Position numbers and translations under genes: made by a program
Assembly: GCA_934524985.1 (NCBI GenBank)
Contig: CAKSYT010000003.1
Span: 1-64,000, forward strand
Length of the DNA stretch: 64,000 bases
DNA from: an uncultured Faecalibacterium sp.
GTDB lineage: Bacteria; Bacillota; Clostridia; Oscillospirales; Ruminococcaceae
Reading direction: 5' to 3'
In this document: piece after piece, positions 17,988 to 27,400 of the stretch
How positions within the stretch are numbered: the stretch's first letter is position 1
Layout of the letters: the number at the start of each line of letters is the position of its first letter
Notes under the pieces: model-generated
Told to the model about the DNA's origin: nothing
What the model saw: the letters and a program-made list of their open reading frames with translations, nothing else
The model's database searches: none

Positions 17988-17996
17988 GGTAGGACA
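17980..17996. other. Left junction (att site) of outer element
   Basis: On the minus strand the junction reads CCTACCTGGCCGGAG. The right junction at 43022-43036 reads CCCACATGGGCGGAC. They share CC-AC-TGG-CGGA, with TGG (complement 17985-17987 and 43028-43030) as the likely crossover core. Confidence 0.75.
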
Positions 17997-18191
17997 GCAC
18001 AAACCAAAGATGAAAATGAACATATAGGCGTATGAAAATTGCTGATTTCGGTGCAGTGAGTAAGGGGACGCCTCACCACCCTCTCGGCAGCCCTGACTGC
18101 CCTACGCAAAGTATGGCGGTCTTTTGGCTGCGGCGGGTCGGCACAGGACAGGCCATTTCGTTGTTTTCCTTACCGTAAAACCCGGTGAAAA

Positions 18192-18220
18192 TTGCGAAAT
18201 GGTTTGAATTATTGTACAAT
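18192..18220 (+). promoter_or_regulatory. Promoter of XRE regulator
   Basis: TTGCGA at 18192, 17 bp, TACAAT at 18215. The start codon is 20 bp downstream. Confidence 0.6.
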
Positions 18221-18239
18221 CTAATACGAGGTGATTGCG

Positions 18240-18476
18240 ATGCGGTACACGGAGAGGATTCGCGAATTGCGGGATGATCATGACTACAGCCAAAAGGATA
18301 GTGCAAAAGCTGTGTATGTTGCACAGACGACTTATTCAGACTATGAAAATGGCAGAGTGCGGATGCCAGTGGAGTGTCTGATCGAGTTGGCAAGGTTCTA
18401 TAATGTAGACATGAATTACATCACAGGACTCACAGATATTTCGCAGTCATTTCCTGTCACATTCAAAAAAGAATGA
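18240..18476 (+). CDS. XRE-family helix-turn-helix regulator
   Basis: A 78-residue DNA-binding protein. The helix-turn-helix spans about residues 10-60 (QKDSAKAVYVAQTTYSDYENG), and the C-terminal NYITGLTDI is typical of small XRE repressors in clostridial mobile elements. The start at 18240 follows CGAGGTG 6-7 bases upstream. It is the first gene inside element A, with its own promoter and terminator, so it is probably the element's repressor. Confidence 0.85.
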   Translation: MRYTERIRELRDDHDYSQKDSAKAVYVAQTTYSDYENGRVRMPVECLIELARFYNVDMNYITGLTDISQSFPVTFKKE

Positions 18477-18477
18477 C

Positions 18478-18519
18478 AAAACGAAAACGGTCATGCTTTT
18501 GCATGGCCGTTTTCGTTTA
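18478..18519 (+). terminator. Rho-independent terminator
   Basis: A near-perfect stem AAACGAAAACGG / CCGTTTTCGTTT with inner CATGC/GCATG follows the XRE gene. The 270 bases from here to 18790 hold no gene that I can support. Confidence 0.8.
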
Positions 18520-18789
18520 AGATAAAGAAGAAAAAGAAATCCGGTTTGCCGGGCAGAGAGGGCTGCTTTGCGGACGCCCGCTCCCGGTAGAATAGGCGCA
18601 TATCACCCAGATACATTTTATGATTCACGGATGGTTGGCAAAGTGATGCAAAACGCGTGACTGCTAAACGTTATTTTTCATTGTCACAGAGCAGCGAGAA
18701 TTGGCGTGAGAGGCTTTTCTGCTGGGAGAAACCATGGTATACTGAATGCAGTGAACCGGAACGGATCAAAGAAAGACGAGGACTGTAAA

Positions 18790-19179
18790 ATGAACATCGA
18801 AGAACGGGCAGCGCAGGCTGCCGCATGGAAAGCTGCCGGACAGTGCAACTGCGCACAGGCGGTGCTGAAAGCATTCGAGGACAAGCTGCCGGTAGATGCC
18901 GACACTCTGATGAAGCTGGGCGCAGGCTATGCCGCCGGTATGGGCTGCATGGAAAGCACCTGCGGCGCACTGATCGGCGCTGTGATGGTGGCTGGCGTTG
19001 TTACGGACGGCAAGGGCACGCCCCGTATCTCCAAGGAACTGCTGCAAAACTTTCAGGAAAAGTGCGGCGCTACCATCTGTAAAGACCTGAAGGGCATGGA
19101 GACCGGCGCACCGCTGTGCCCCTGCCCGGAGTGCGTCCACAACGCCGTGCTGGCACTGGGCGAGACGCTGGGGGAGTAA
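18790..19179 (+). CDS. C_GCAxxG_C_C family putative redox protein
   Basis: A 129-residue protein with the conserved cysteine pattern of this family: GQCNCAQAVLKAF near residue 17, GCMESTCGALIGA near 54, KCGATICKDL near 97, and CPCPECV near the C-terminus. Known members are small, probably membrane-peripheral redox proteins of unknown substrate. The next start codon (19181) follows one base after the stop, so the gene was the first in an operon with the tyrosine phosphatase before element B separated them. Codon use matches the host genes. Confidence 0.88.
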   Translation: MNIEERAAQAAAWKAAGQCNCAQAVLKAFEDKLPVDADTLMKLGAGYAAGMGCMESTCGALIGAVMVAGVVTDGKGTPRISKELLQNFQEKCGATICKDLKGMETGAPLCPCPECVHNAVLALGETLGE

Positions 19180-19180
19180 G

Positions 19181-19234
19181 ATGAAAAAGGTGTTGTTTGT
19201 CTGCCACGGCAATATCTTTGAAAAAGCAAAATAA
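19181..19234 (+). pseudogene. Displaced 5' end of the tyrosine phosphatase gene
   Basis: Seventeen codons starting MKKVLFVCHGNI, the first strand and half the P-loop of a low-molecular-weight phosphatase. The frame then enters element B DNA and stops. The complete gene has been rebuilt at 38042 with a different first seven codons. Confidence 0.88.
19202..19217 (+). repeat. attL: 16-bp direct repeat of element B
   Basis: TGCCACGGCAATATCT, identical to 38063-38078. The bases on both sides differ. It encodes Cys-His-Gly-Asn-Ile of the phosphatase P-loop. Confidence 0.9.
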
Positions 19235-19275
19235 TAACGATACTAAATTGAAATTTTGAGTTTTGCGCGGCTTAC

Positions 19276-19297
19276 TACACCATGATTACACCATTTT
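19276..19297 (+). repeat. Left integrase arm-type repeat (candidate)
   Basis: Two TACACCAT units within 22 bp; 20 of 22 bases match 37908-37929 near the other end of element B. Its place 58 bp inside attL fits an integrase arm-binding site. Confidence 0.55.
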
Positions 19298-19317
19298 ATA
19301 AGAGCCTTGAATGACAC

Positions 19318-19360
19318 AAAAAGCTGACGGATGCCGTAAGATTCGCACCGTCAGCTTTTT
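19318..19360. terminator. Terminator-like hairpin at left end of element B
   Basis: AAAAAGCTGACGG / CCGTCAGCTTTTT. It would stop transcription entering from the host operon. Confidence 0.75.
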
Positions 19361-19447
19361 CATTTACAGGGCGTGTGGGGGATGGTATAATGGTTCTGAA
19401 AGATGGAAAAGACAGCCGATGCAAGGCAAAAACGAGAGGTGAACAAG

Positions 19448-20500
19448 ATGGCAGAAAACAGGAAAAAGAAGCAGGTGATCCGCAGCTCGGCAGCGGAGTA
19501 CCTGACCTTTGTGGCGTCCACAGGGGAGAACGATGCCAGCTATGAAATGCGCTATGAGGATGAGAACATCTGGTTGACACAGAAGATGATGGCGGCACTG
19601 TACGCTGTGTCAAAACAGACGATTTCCCAGCATATCAAACGCATCTATGCCGATGGAGAGCTCACCCCGGAGGCAACTGTCAAGAAATACTTGACGGTTC
19701 AAACCGAGGGCAACCGGCAAATCAGCCGCAAACAGGACCACTACAGCCTGCAAATGATCATTGCTGTCGGCTTCAAGGTAAACAACCAGCGAGCGGTGCA
19801 GTTCCGTAAGTGGGCAGGGCAGATCGTCAAGGACCACACCATTCAGGGCTGGACAATGGATGTGGAACGCCTGAAAAAGGGCCATATGTTCACGGATGAA
19901 TACTTCGAGCGGCAACTGCAGCAGATCCGGGAGATTCGCCTGTCGGAGCGCAAGTTCTACCAGAAAGTGACAGACCTGTATGCTACGGCGTTCGATTACG
20001 ACAAGGATGCCAAGACGACCCGGCTGTTCTTCCAGACCGTCCAGAACAAGATGCACTATGCCGTGCATCGCCACACGGCGGCAGAGCTGATTTATGAGCG
20101 GGCCGATGCCAACAAGGAACACATGGGGCTTACCACTTGGGAGAATGCCCCGGACGGAAAAATCCTGAAAGCAGATGTGACGGTGGCCAAAAACTACCTG
20201 AGCAAAGAGGAAATGAACTATCTGGAGCGCATCGTGTCACTCTATCTGGATTATGCCGAATTGCAGGCAGAACGGAAAATCCCCATGAGCATGGAGGACT
20301 GGGCAAAGCGTCTGGACGGCTTTTTGGAGTTCAACGGCAACGAGCTGCTGACCGGTCCCGGAAAAATCAGCGCAGAACAGGCGAAGCTTCATGCGGAAAC
20401 GGAATATGAGAAGTATCGTGTCGTGCAGGACCGTTTGTATGAGAGCGATTTTGATCGATTTATGATGTTGGAAGAGGAAGCAAACAGAAAGATTGAGTGA
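19448..20500 (+). CDS. RhuM family protein
   Basis: A 350-residue protein of the RhuM (virulence) family, first known from a Salmonella pathogenicity island; molecular function is unproven. The N-terminal region holds the winged-helix-like segment IWLTQKMMAALYAVSKQTIS (about residues 37-56), characteristic of the family and of Bro-N/phage repressor-like proteins. SRKQDHYSLQMIIAVGFKVN and a C-terminal coiled region follow. The start at 19448 follows GAGAGGTG; an in-frame ATG at 19403 is less well placed. RhuM genes commonly lie in restriction or defence islands, and here it heads the cargo. Confidence 0.88.
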   Translation: MAENRKKKQVIRSSAAEYLTFVASTGENDASYEMRYEDENIWLTQKMMAALYAVSKQTISQHIKRIYADGELTPEATVKKYLTVQTEGNRQISRKQDHYSLQMIIAVGFKVNNQRAVQFRKWAGQIVKDHTIQGWTMDVERLKKGHMFTDEYFERQLQQIREIRLSERKFYQKVTDLYATAFDYDKDAKTTRLFFQTVQNKMHYAVHRHTAAELIYERADANKEHMGLTTWENAPDGKILKADVTVAKNYLSKEEMNYLERIVSLYLDYAELQAERKIPMSMEDWAKRLDGFLEFNGNELLTGPGKISAEQAKLHAETEYEKYRVVQDRLYESDFDRFMMLEEEANRKIE

Positions 20501-20567
20501 TGTTTATGGAAATGACCGCTATAAACTTTGTATTAGAAGAAAATCGCTTAATAATATGGAGTGCCTT

Positions 20568-22025
20568 ATGAAGGATTTTATTTCTGAAATCAAGAAAATT
20601 CCAACGGATGGACTTATTTATTGTCTTTCGGAAAAATCTATAGATATGTTTAGAAAAAATGAGTGTTTAATGCCTGTAACTATTCCAGTTATACACAATG
20701 GTCAGAGAAAGATTCTAACCGTCACATTGACTGCTTGGGATATTCTTGACATGGAGTTTCTATCTATAAAAGAAAGCAACGATTATCGTCGTTCCTCAAA
20801 AAAAGTCCCAGTTGAAGTTCTAGTCGACTTATATCGCGACTATGACAACGAGCGCTCTGCAAAAGAGGGGATTTTTCAAAATGTAGATGCCGATGGCGTA
20901 TTTCGTACCCTGATGGGAATGACAGCTGAACAATTTGCATATGAAAATCTATATTGGCTATTTGAAAAATTCAGCCGTGATTATTATATTCTTTTTGCGG
21001 CGGAAAATTTTGAACATCGGTCTATAATTGATACTGACGCTATTGTGCGCGAGATTTTTGGAATTCCTGTCAATGATTATGTTTTAATTCTGGTAACTGT
21101 TTTTTGGTTGTGCTGTCAGCATCCGGATCCTTTGTCTGCTCCGGAAGAATTATACAGTAATGTGAACAGTACAGTCCTTACTGTTGAGAATCTTTCCAAC
21201 TTTATTAAATATTATTCGTGCACCTATCAAAATTTGCGTACTTCTTCTCTAAAAAAGCAGCTCTTGTATTCAAAACCATTCATTAAAACCCAAAGGACGG
21301 GAGAATATTTTGCTTCAAGTATTTTTCCTGTGGCAATGCTGGTTGGAAATGGTCTTTATTGGCTTGTGCGCAATTATTACTGCAAGCAAGGAACACAAGT
21401 CTTTGTGAATACCTTCGGATGCCTTTTTGAGGATTATATAAAAGATATTGCCTCAAAATATTGTAAACCATCTGAATGGACTACACTGTCTACTGGTTCC
21501 CGAAAGTCAGCAGATTTCACATTCGATCTAGGAAGCTTAACGCTACTTGTAGAATCCAAATCTGCTCTGATTAGTCTTGATGTAAAGCAGCAGATTCCCA
21601 ATTTACATAATGCCGATATTTTCTTTGAACGCACAATCTCAAAAGCGTATAAGCAATTAAATAGTAGTTATGTTCGATTATCAGTTTCGAGCAAGAATCC
21701 TATTATAAAAATTATTCTCTTGTATGACCAGTTTTCTAATTCGGCCATAGTAGAAGAAGCTGCGCACAAAATATTAGGTTCGGATTCTTCCTGTTTTATT
21801 ATGACAATTCGTGAATTCGAGATACTTCTGTACCTTCACCAACATAATAAAGAAACGGAACAGCAGATTCTGGACGAGATTCTCAAGTCCAGCAGAGCAG
21901 AAAACTCTCGAAAAAATATTCCTGCCATCTATAAGGATCTCGCCATTGATAGTAATCCTCACTTTGAGGAAGAAATGGATTATTTTTCAAAGTTGATGAA
22001 TAATTTTAAGGATGCCGCAAAATAA
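20568..22025 (+). CDS. Putative PD-(D/E)XK nuclease-like protein
   Basis: A 485-residue AT-rich gene with no family that I can name. In the C-terminal half, GCLFEDYIKDI is followed by the catalytic-type pattern Asp316, then Glu329-Ser-Lys331 (SADFTFDLGSLTLLVESKS), as in PD-(D/E)XK nucleases. The N-terminal ~280 residues are unassigned. The start at 20568 was chosen for GGAG six bases upstream; the frame is open back into rhuM. It follows rhuM closely and shares its terminator with the convergent XRE gene. A defence or DNA-processing role is inferred from the motif and the neighbours. Confidence 0.65.
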   Translation: MKDFISEIKKIPTDGLIYCLSEKSIDMFRKNECLMPVTIPVIHNGQRKILTVTLTAWDILDMEFLSIKESNDYRRSSKKVPVEVLVDLYRDYDNERSAKEGIFQNVDADGVFRTLMGMTAEQFAYENLYWLFEKFSRDYYILFAAENFEHRSIIDTDAIVREIFGIPVNDYVLILVTVFWLCCQHPDPLSAPEELYSNVNSTVLTVENLSNFIKYYSCTYQNLRTSSLKKQLLYSKPFIKTQRTGEYFASSIFPVAMLVGNGLYWLVRNYYCKQGTQVFVNTFGCLFEDYIKDIASKYCKPSEWTTLSTGSRKSADFTFDLGSLTLLVESKSALISLDVKQQIPNLHNADIFFERTISKAYKQLNSSYVRLSVSSKNPIIKIILLYDQFSNSAIVEEAAHKILGSDSSCFIMTIREFEILLYLHQHNKETEQQILDEILKSSRAENSRKNIPAIYKDLAIDSNPHFEEEMDYFSKLMNNFKDAAK

Positions 22026-22043
22026 TTCCATAACAAAACAACA

Positions 22044-22077
22044 GCCGCCCAGCGACCTTACGGTCTCGCTGGGCGGC
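22044..22077. terminator. Bidirectional terminator
   Basis: GCCGCCCAGCGA / TCGCTGGGCGGC stem, then TTATTTTTTG. It lies between convergent genes; the XRE stop abuts it. Confidence 0.88.
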
Positions 22078-22380
22078 TTATTTTTTGCGTTTCCAGAGCA
22101 AATATTCTTCGTAGCGGTGCATCTCGTTTTGTTCTTCTTCGGTCAGGCGCTGGCGCTGTTTGCGGGCCTCGTCTGAGGGGTCGATGTCGGTCAGCCCCAG
22201 CAGGTAATCGGCGGAGGTGCCGTAGAGCTTGCAGATGGCAAGCAACACATCGCTAGGCGGCGAATTGCGTCCCTGCTCCCAAGCGCTGACAGCCCAAACG
22301 GTAAGCCCTAGCTTATCCGCAAGGCTTTTTTGTGTGTCATGGTAGTTCTTTCGGATCTCTGCCAGTCGCTCTCCAAGCAT
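22078..22380 (-). CDS. XRE-family regulator of the restriction operon
   Basis: A 100-residue protein. Residues 1-70 form a helix-turn-helix repressor (LADKLGLTVWAVSAWEQGRNSPPSDVLLAICKLYG) ending YLLGLTDI. The tail is charged and helical. The start at 22380 has AAGGTGG upstream. It is divergent from the methylase gene, and the shared region holds repeated ACTAGTA motifs that overlap both promoters. It therefore probably controls expression of the methylase/nuclease pair, as C-proteins do in other restriction systems; that is inference. Confidence 0.85.
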   Translation of the reverse strand: MLGERLAEIRKNYHDTQKSLADKLGLTVWAVSAWEQGRNSPPSDVLLAICKLYGTSADYLLGLTDIDPSDEARKQRQRLTEEEQNEMHRYEEYLLWKRKK

Positions 22381-22398
22381 TATCAATACCACCTTTCC

Positions 22399-22515
22399 TG
22401 TTACTAGTATAGGGAATTCTACTAGTTTTTGACGAAAGACGCACTTAAAATGCTGGACACGATGCAAACAAGTAGTTATAATGCTAGTATAAGGCGGAAC
22501 TAGTACAAAAATACT
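22399..22515. promoter_or_regulatory. Divergent promoters with repeated ACTAGT operator motifs
   Basis: ACTAGT occurs at 22403, 22421 and 22499, with GCTAGTA at 22484. Rightward promoter: TGGACA at 22454, 17 bp, TATAAT at 22477. Leftward -10 (TATACT on the minus strand) overlaps the 22403 motif. Confidence 0.65.
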
Positions 22516-22555
22516 ACTTCCGCCGTAACGCTAAGGCAAAGCGAGGAAATCCCCG

Positions 22556-24499
22556 TTGGAACAACTGATCGACTTTCACGCACCGGAAGTGCAGGCGGTG
22601 CTGGATACACTTCTAAAAGACCGCTCCACCGGTAAAAACATCATCTGGGCCACCGACCCGCCGGAGGAACTGCAAACTGTGATGTACGAGCCGGTGACGG
22701 ATAGATCGCAGATCACCACCCAGCAGCTCAGGCTGACCCACTACGAGGTGGTGCTGCCCCGGATGATGAAGCAGACCGACACCCAGCAGCAGCGCACCCG
22801 CAAAAAAGGCGAGGTGTTCAGCCCCGCATGGGTCTGCAACAAGATGAACAACGCACTGGATGCCGACTGGTTCCGTGGGCTGGGGGAAGGAGAGACCGCC
22901 GGGCAGTTCACGGTGGAGCTGCCCCAAGGCTGGCAGACGGTGGAAACGCCGGTGCAGTTTCCGGCTTGCGGGGGCAAGACCCCGGCATGGGTGCAGTATG
23001 TGCAGAGCCGCCGCTTTGAGGTGACCTGTGGCGAAGCCCCCTTTCTGGCGTCCCGGTACGATGCCGCCACCGGCGAGATGATCCCGGTGCCCCGGCGCAT
23101 TGGCATTCTGGACCGCAAGCTGCGTGTAGTAAGCGAGAACGCCGCCACGGAGGAAGAATGGCTCAAGTTTGCCACCCATGCGGTGCAGTCCACCTACGGC
23201 TACGAGTATCAGGGTGATAATCTTTTGCTGGCGCGGGTCAACCTGCTGCTGACCTTTGCAGAGCATCTGCAAGCCCGCTGGCAGCGCAAACCCACAAAAG
23301 AGGAACTGCAGCCCATCGCCAACATCATCAGCTGGAACGTTTGGCAGATGGACGGCCTGCACCTGTCCGTGCCCGGCGGCAAGCCCCAGCCGGAGACAGA
23401 ACAGCTCGACCTCTTTTCCATGTTCGGGGCGGCAGAGCCGCAGCCGCCCACGGTATCCTGTAAAGTGAAAAACTGGCGCAAGGGCAGCCATGGAACCGCC
23501 CAGAACTTTGAAACCATTCAGGAAGGGAGTACCAGCATGAAGTTTGATTATGCCATCGGAAACCCGCCGTATCAGGAAGTTGATGGAGGTTCAGGCGCAA
23601 GCGCAACGCCGGTATATAACAAATTCATTGAGGAAACAAAGACTTTGAATCCAACGGCAATGTCTTTTATCATTCCAGCAAAATGGTATTCTGGTGGTAA
23701 AGGGTTGGATAAATTTCGAGAGCAGATGTTAAACGACAAACGAATGGCGGTACTCGTTGACTATCCTAACTCGCTGGATGTTTTTCCGAATGTGGATGTT
23801 GCTGGTGGTGTATGCTATTTTGTGTGGGCTAAGTCACATGATGGAAAATGCTACTACATAAATTACCGAGATGGGGTTAAGACATCCGAATACCGTGATT
23901 TGAATGAGTTTTCGACATTTATTCGTTATCCAATCGCTGCCGAGATAGTTAAGAAGGTGCGTCTGAAAGGAGAGCAGACGCTTGATACGATAGTTTCCAG
24001 CCGAAAGCCGTTTGGTCTTGCTACAAATGTGAAACCGCTCAAAGCAGGAGATATTCAACTGAGATTTAATGGTGGGATAGGCCCATATAAAAGAAGTTTG
24101 ATTTCTACGGGTATAGAAAATATAGACCGCTATAAAATCGTTATTTCATATTTGACGGCAGAACACGCAGGACAGCCCGACAAGAACGGACAATACCGCA
24201 TTCTCTCGACAATGGAAAAGCAGCCGCCGAAAGTAGTTTGTTCAGAAACGTATCTCGTTGCAGGAGCATTTGACACAGAAGCTGAAGCAGATAACTATAT
24301 GAGATACCTAAAGACACGATTTGTGCGGTTTTTGATTTCGATTTTGGCGATGACACAGCATATCAGCAAAGGTATGTTTGGTTTTGTTCCTGTTCAGGAT
24401 TTTTCAAGAGCGTGGACAGATGAAGAACTGTTTTCAAAGTATAAACTAACTTCTGATGAAGTGGCATTCATACAAAGCATTATAAAGGAGATGGCATAA
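22556..24499 (+). CDS. Eco57I-type N6-adenine DNA methylase of a restriction system
   Basis: A 647-residue methylase. Near residue 85, RKKGEVFSPAWVCNKM is the S-adenosylmethionine-side motif X. The segment RFEVTCGEAPFLASRYD is the motif I equivalent. NPPY (residues 336-339) is motif IV, with IGNPPYQE context typical of the Eco57I group. The C-terminal ~250 residues, more AT-rich, are probably target recognition. It starts with TTG (AGGA upstream). Its stop overlaps the next start by one base, so the pair is translationally coupled and works together. The change of base composition near 23.5 kb suggests the recognition half was swapped. Confidence 0.85.
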   Translation: MEQLIDFHAPEVQAVLDTLLKDRSTGKNIIWATDPPEELQTVMYEPVTDRSQITTQQLRLTHYEVVLPRMMKQTDTQQQRTRKKGEVFSPAWVCNKMNNALDADWFRGLGEGETAGQFTVELPQGWQTVETPVQFPACGGKTPAWVQYVQSRRFEVTCGEAPFLASRYDAATGEMIPVPRRIGILDRKLRVVSENAATEEEWLKFATHAVQSTYGYEYQGDNLLLARVNLLLTFAEHLQARWQRKPTKEELQPIANIISWNVWQMDGLHLSVPGGKPQPETEQLDLFSMFGAAEPQPPTVSCKVKNWRKGSHGTAQNFETIQEGSTSMKFDYAIGNPPYQEVDGGSGASATPVYNKFIEETKTLNPTAMSFIIPAKWYSGGKGLDKFREQMLNDKRMAVLVDYPNSLDVFPNVDVAGGVCYFVWAKSHDGKCYYINYRDGVKTSEYRDLNEFSTFIRYPIAAEIVKKVRLKGEQTLDTIVSSRKPFGLATNVKPLKAGDIQLRFNGGIGPYKRSLISTGIENIDRYKIVISYLTAEHAGQPDKNGQYRILSTMEKQPPKVVCSETYLVAGAFDTEAEADNYMRYLKTRFVRFLISILAMTQHISKGMFGFVPVQDFSRAWTDEELFSKYKLTSDEVAFIQSIIKEMA

Positions 24500-27400
24500 T
24501 GGCTGGCATAACCCTGCGCACTGCCCGGCAGGTGGTGCCCATGATCTACGCCTATACCACCCCGGAAATTGCCCGGCACAACGGCTGGACAAAAATCGGC
24601 TACACCGAGCAATCGGTGGACAAACGCCTGAAACAGCAGACCCACACCGCCGATGTGCTGTTCCACGAGGAGTGGCGGGGCAATGCCGTCTACGATGACG
24701 GCAGCGGCGAGGTGTTCACCGACCACGATTTCCACGCCTACCTCCGCAAGCTGAACGTGGAGAATGACCGCAAAAACGAGTGGTTCCATCTGGATGGGCA
24801 GCAGTCCCGGCGGTATTTTCAGGATTTCCGCATGAACCGGGGCCGCGTGCAGCTGGATGCCGCCATCGCCTACACCCTGCGGGAAGAACAGGCAAGGGCT
24901 GTCCGCGACACCAAGACCTATTATCAGAGCCACCCCGGCGGGGAATACCTCTGGAACGCCAAGCCCCGCTTTGGCAAGACCCTTTCCGTCTACGACTTCT
25001 GCAAGCAGGTCGATGCACAGACGGTGCTCATCGTCACCAACCGCCCCGCCATCGCCAACAGCTGGTACAGCGACTATGTGCGCTTTCTGGGCAGGGAGTC
25101 CGGCTATCTGTTCGTCAGCCATGTGGATGCCCTTGCCGGGCAGCCCCATGTGCTGGACGAGCAGGGCTATCTGGATGCCGCCGCACAGGGCGAGGAACTG
25201 TATAAGCGCATTGAGTTCGTCAGCTTGCAGGACATGAAAGGCTCCAAGTATTTCGGCGGCGAGTACGACAAGCTGCGCCACCTGACCGAGCTGAACTGGG
25301 ATGTGCTGGTCATCGACGAAGCCCACGAGGGCGTGGACACCTACAAGACCGACCTTGCCTTTGACCGCATCCGCCGCAGGTTCACGCTGCACCTGTCCGG
25401 CACGCCCTTCAAGGCACTGGCGAACGACAAGTTTGCCGGGGATGCCATCTTTAACTGGACCTATGCGGACGAGCAGGCCGCCAAACGGAACTGGCAAGGC
25501 GCACCGGGGCAACAGAACCCCTACGCCAACCTCCCCATGCTCAACCTCTACACCTACCAGATGTCCGAGATCATCCGGGACGAGATCCAACAGGGGGTGG
25601 AGATCGACGGCGAAACGCAGGAATTTGCCTTTGACCTGAACGAGTTCTTTAAGGTAAAGCCCAGCGGCAGCTTTGAGCACGACGCCGAGGTGGACCGCTT
25701 TCTGGATGCCATGACCACCCAGAACAAATTTCCGTTCTCCACCCCGGAACTGCGTGCCGAACTGAAGCACACCTTCTGGCTGCTGAACCGGGTGGACAGT
25801 GCCAGAGTACTGGCAAAAAAGTTGCAGGCGCACCCGGTATTCCGGGACTATGAGGTGATCCTTGCCGCCGGTGACGGCAAGCTGGATGACACGGACGAGA
25901 ACCAGAAGAGCTTTGACCGGGTAAAAGCTGCCATCGCCCACCACGAAAAGACCATCACCCTGTCGGTGGGGCAGCTCACCACCGGTGTCACCATCCCGGA
26001 GTGGTCGGCGGTGCTCATGCTCTCCAACCTGAAAAGCCCGGCGCTGTATATGCAGGCGGCGTTCCGTGCCCAGAACCCCTGCCTTTTCCACGAAAACGGC
26101 ACCTTCCGCCGCAAAGAGAACGCCTATGTGTTCGATTTTGACCCTGCCCGCACCCTGCTGATCTACGAGCAGTTCGCCAACGACCTTTCACAGGACACTG
26201 CCAGCGGCAAGGGCGACACCGAGGAGCGCAAGGCGCACATCCAGAATCTGCTCAACTTCTTCCCGGTCATCGGCGAGGACGAGGAAGGGGAGATGATCCC
26301 GCTGGATGCAGAAAAAGTCCTCAGCATCCCCCGCAAAATCAAGTCCAAGGAAGTGGTGCGGATGGGCTTCCAGAGCAACTTCCTGTTTCAGAACATTTCC
26401 AACGTGTTCAGTGCCCCGCAGGAGGTGCTGGATATTCTGCAAAACTTCCAGCCCATCAGCGAAGCCAAGGCAAAGCCCATCCAGATCACCCCGGACACCG
26501 GTGCAGACCTCTCCCTGAACGACAAGGGCGAGGTGGATTTGGACGAGGGCTACGTCATCGGCAAGGCAGCGGATGTGTTCGGGGCGAAGATCTACGAAAG
26601 TACCCCTGCGCTGGACACCGCCCTGCAAGACCTGACCGATGCCCCTGCTCCTGCCAAAGAAGAGCATCTGGAACCCCTGAAAAAGAGCATCACCAAGGAA
26701 ATCATCACTCCTATGGTGGAGCAGGCAAAGCAGGAGTATGGGCGCGACCTGAAGCTGTCCGACCAGAAGCGGTTTGAGAGCGCCGCCAAAGCCAAGATGG
26801 ACGTGGCGGTGAACAAGGTGGTGGACAACTACCGCATCGACCAGAGCCAGCTGGAGACCCAGCGCACCCAGCAGCTGCAAAGCTGCACCACCGCCCAGCA
26901 GCGCCAGCAGGTGAACCGGGAGTTTGACGCAAAGCAGCAGCAGAGCACCGCCGCCCTGATGGAGACGCTGCAATCCACCATCCAGCAGACGGCGCAGGAA
27001 ATGCAGCAGACCATCGTGCGCACCGTGGAGACCAACCAGAAGGAGCAGGAGAAAAAGGGCTACGAGGACACCGTCCGTGACCATCTGCGGGGCTTCTCCC
27101 GCACCATCCCGTCTTTCCTCATGGCCTATGGTGACGAGACCGTGACGCTGGCAAACTTTGACCGGATCATCCCGGACAAGGTCTTTCAGGAGGTCACCAG
27201 CATCACGCTGGAACAGTTCCGCTTTCTGCGGGACGGCGGGCCGTACATCAACCAAGCCACCGGACAGGAGGAGCACTTTGCAGGCCACCTGTTCGACCCG
27301 GTGGTGTTTGACGATTCGGTGAAGGAATTCCTGAACCTGAAGGTCAAGCTGGCGGATTACTTTGACGAGAGCCGCACCGAGGATATCTTCGACTACATCC

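Noticed and set aside
16698..18035. A 445-codon plus-strand frame opposite the peptidoglycan-binding gene
   Set aside because: The minus strand carries repeated PG_binding_1 motifs; the plus frame is Gly/Ala/His-rich shadow sequence.
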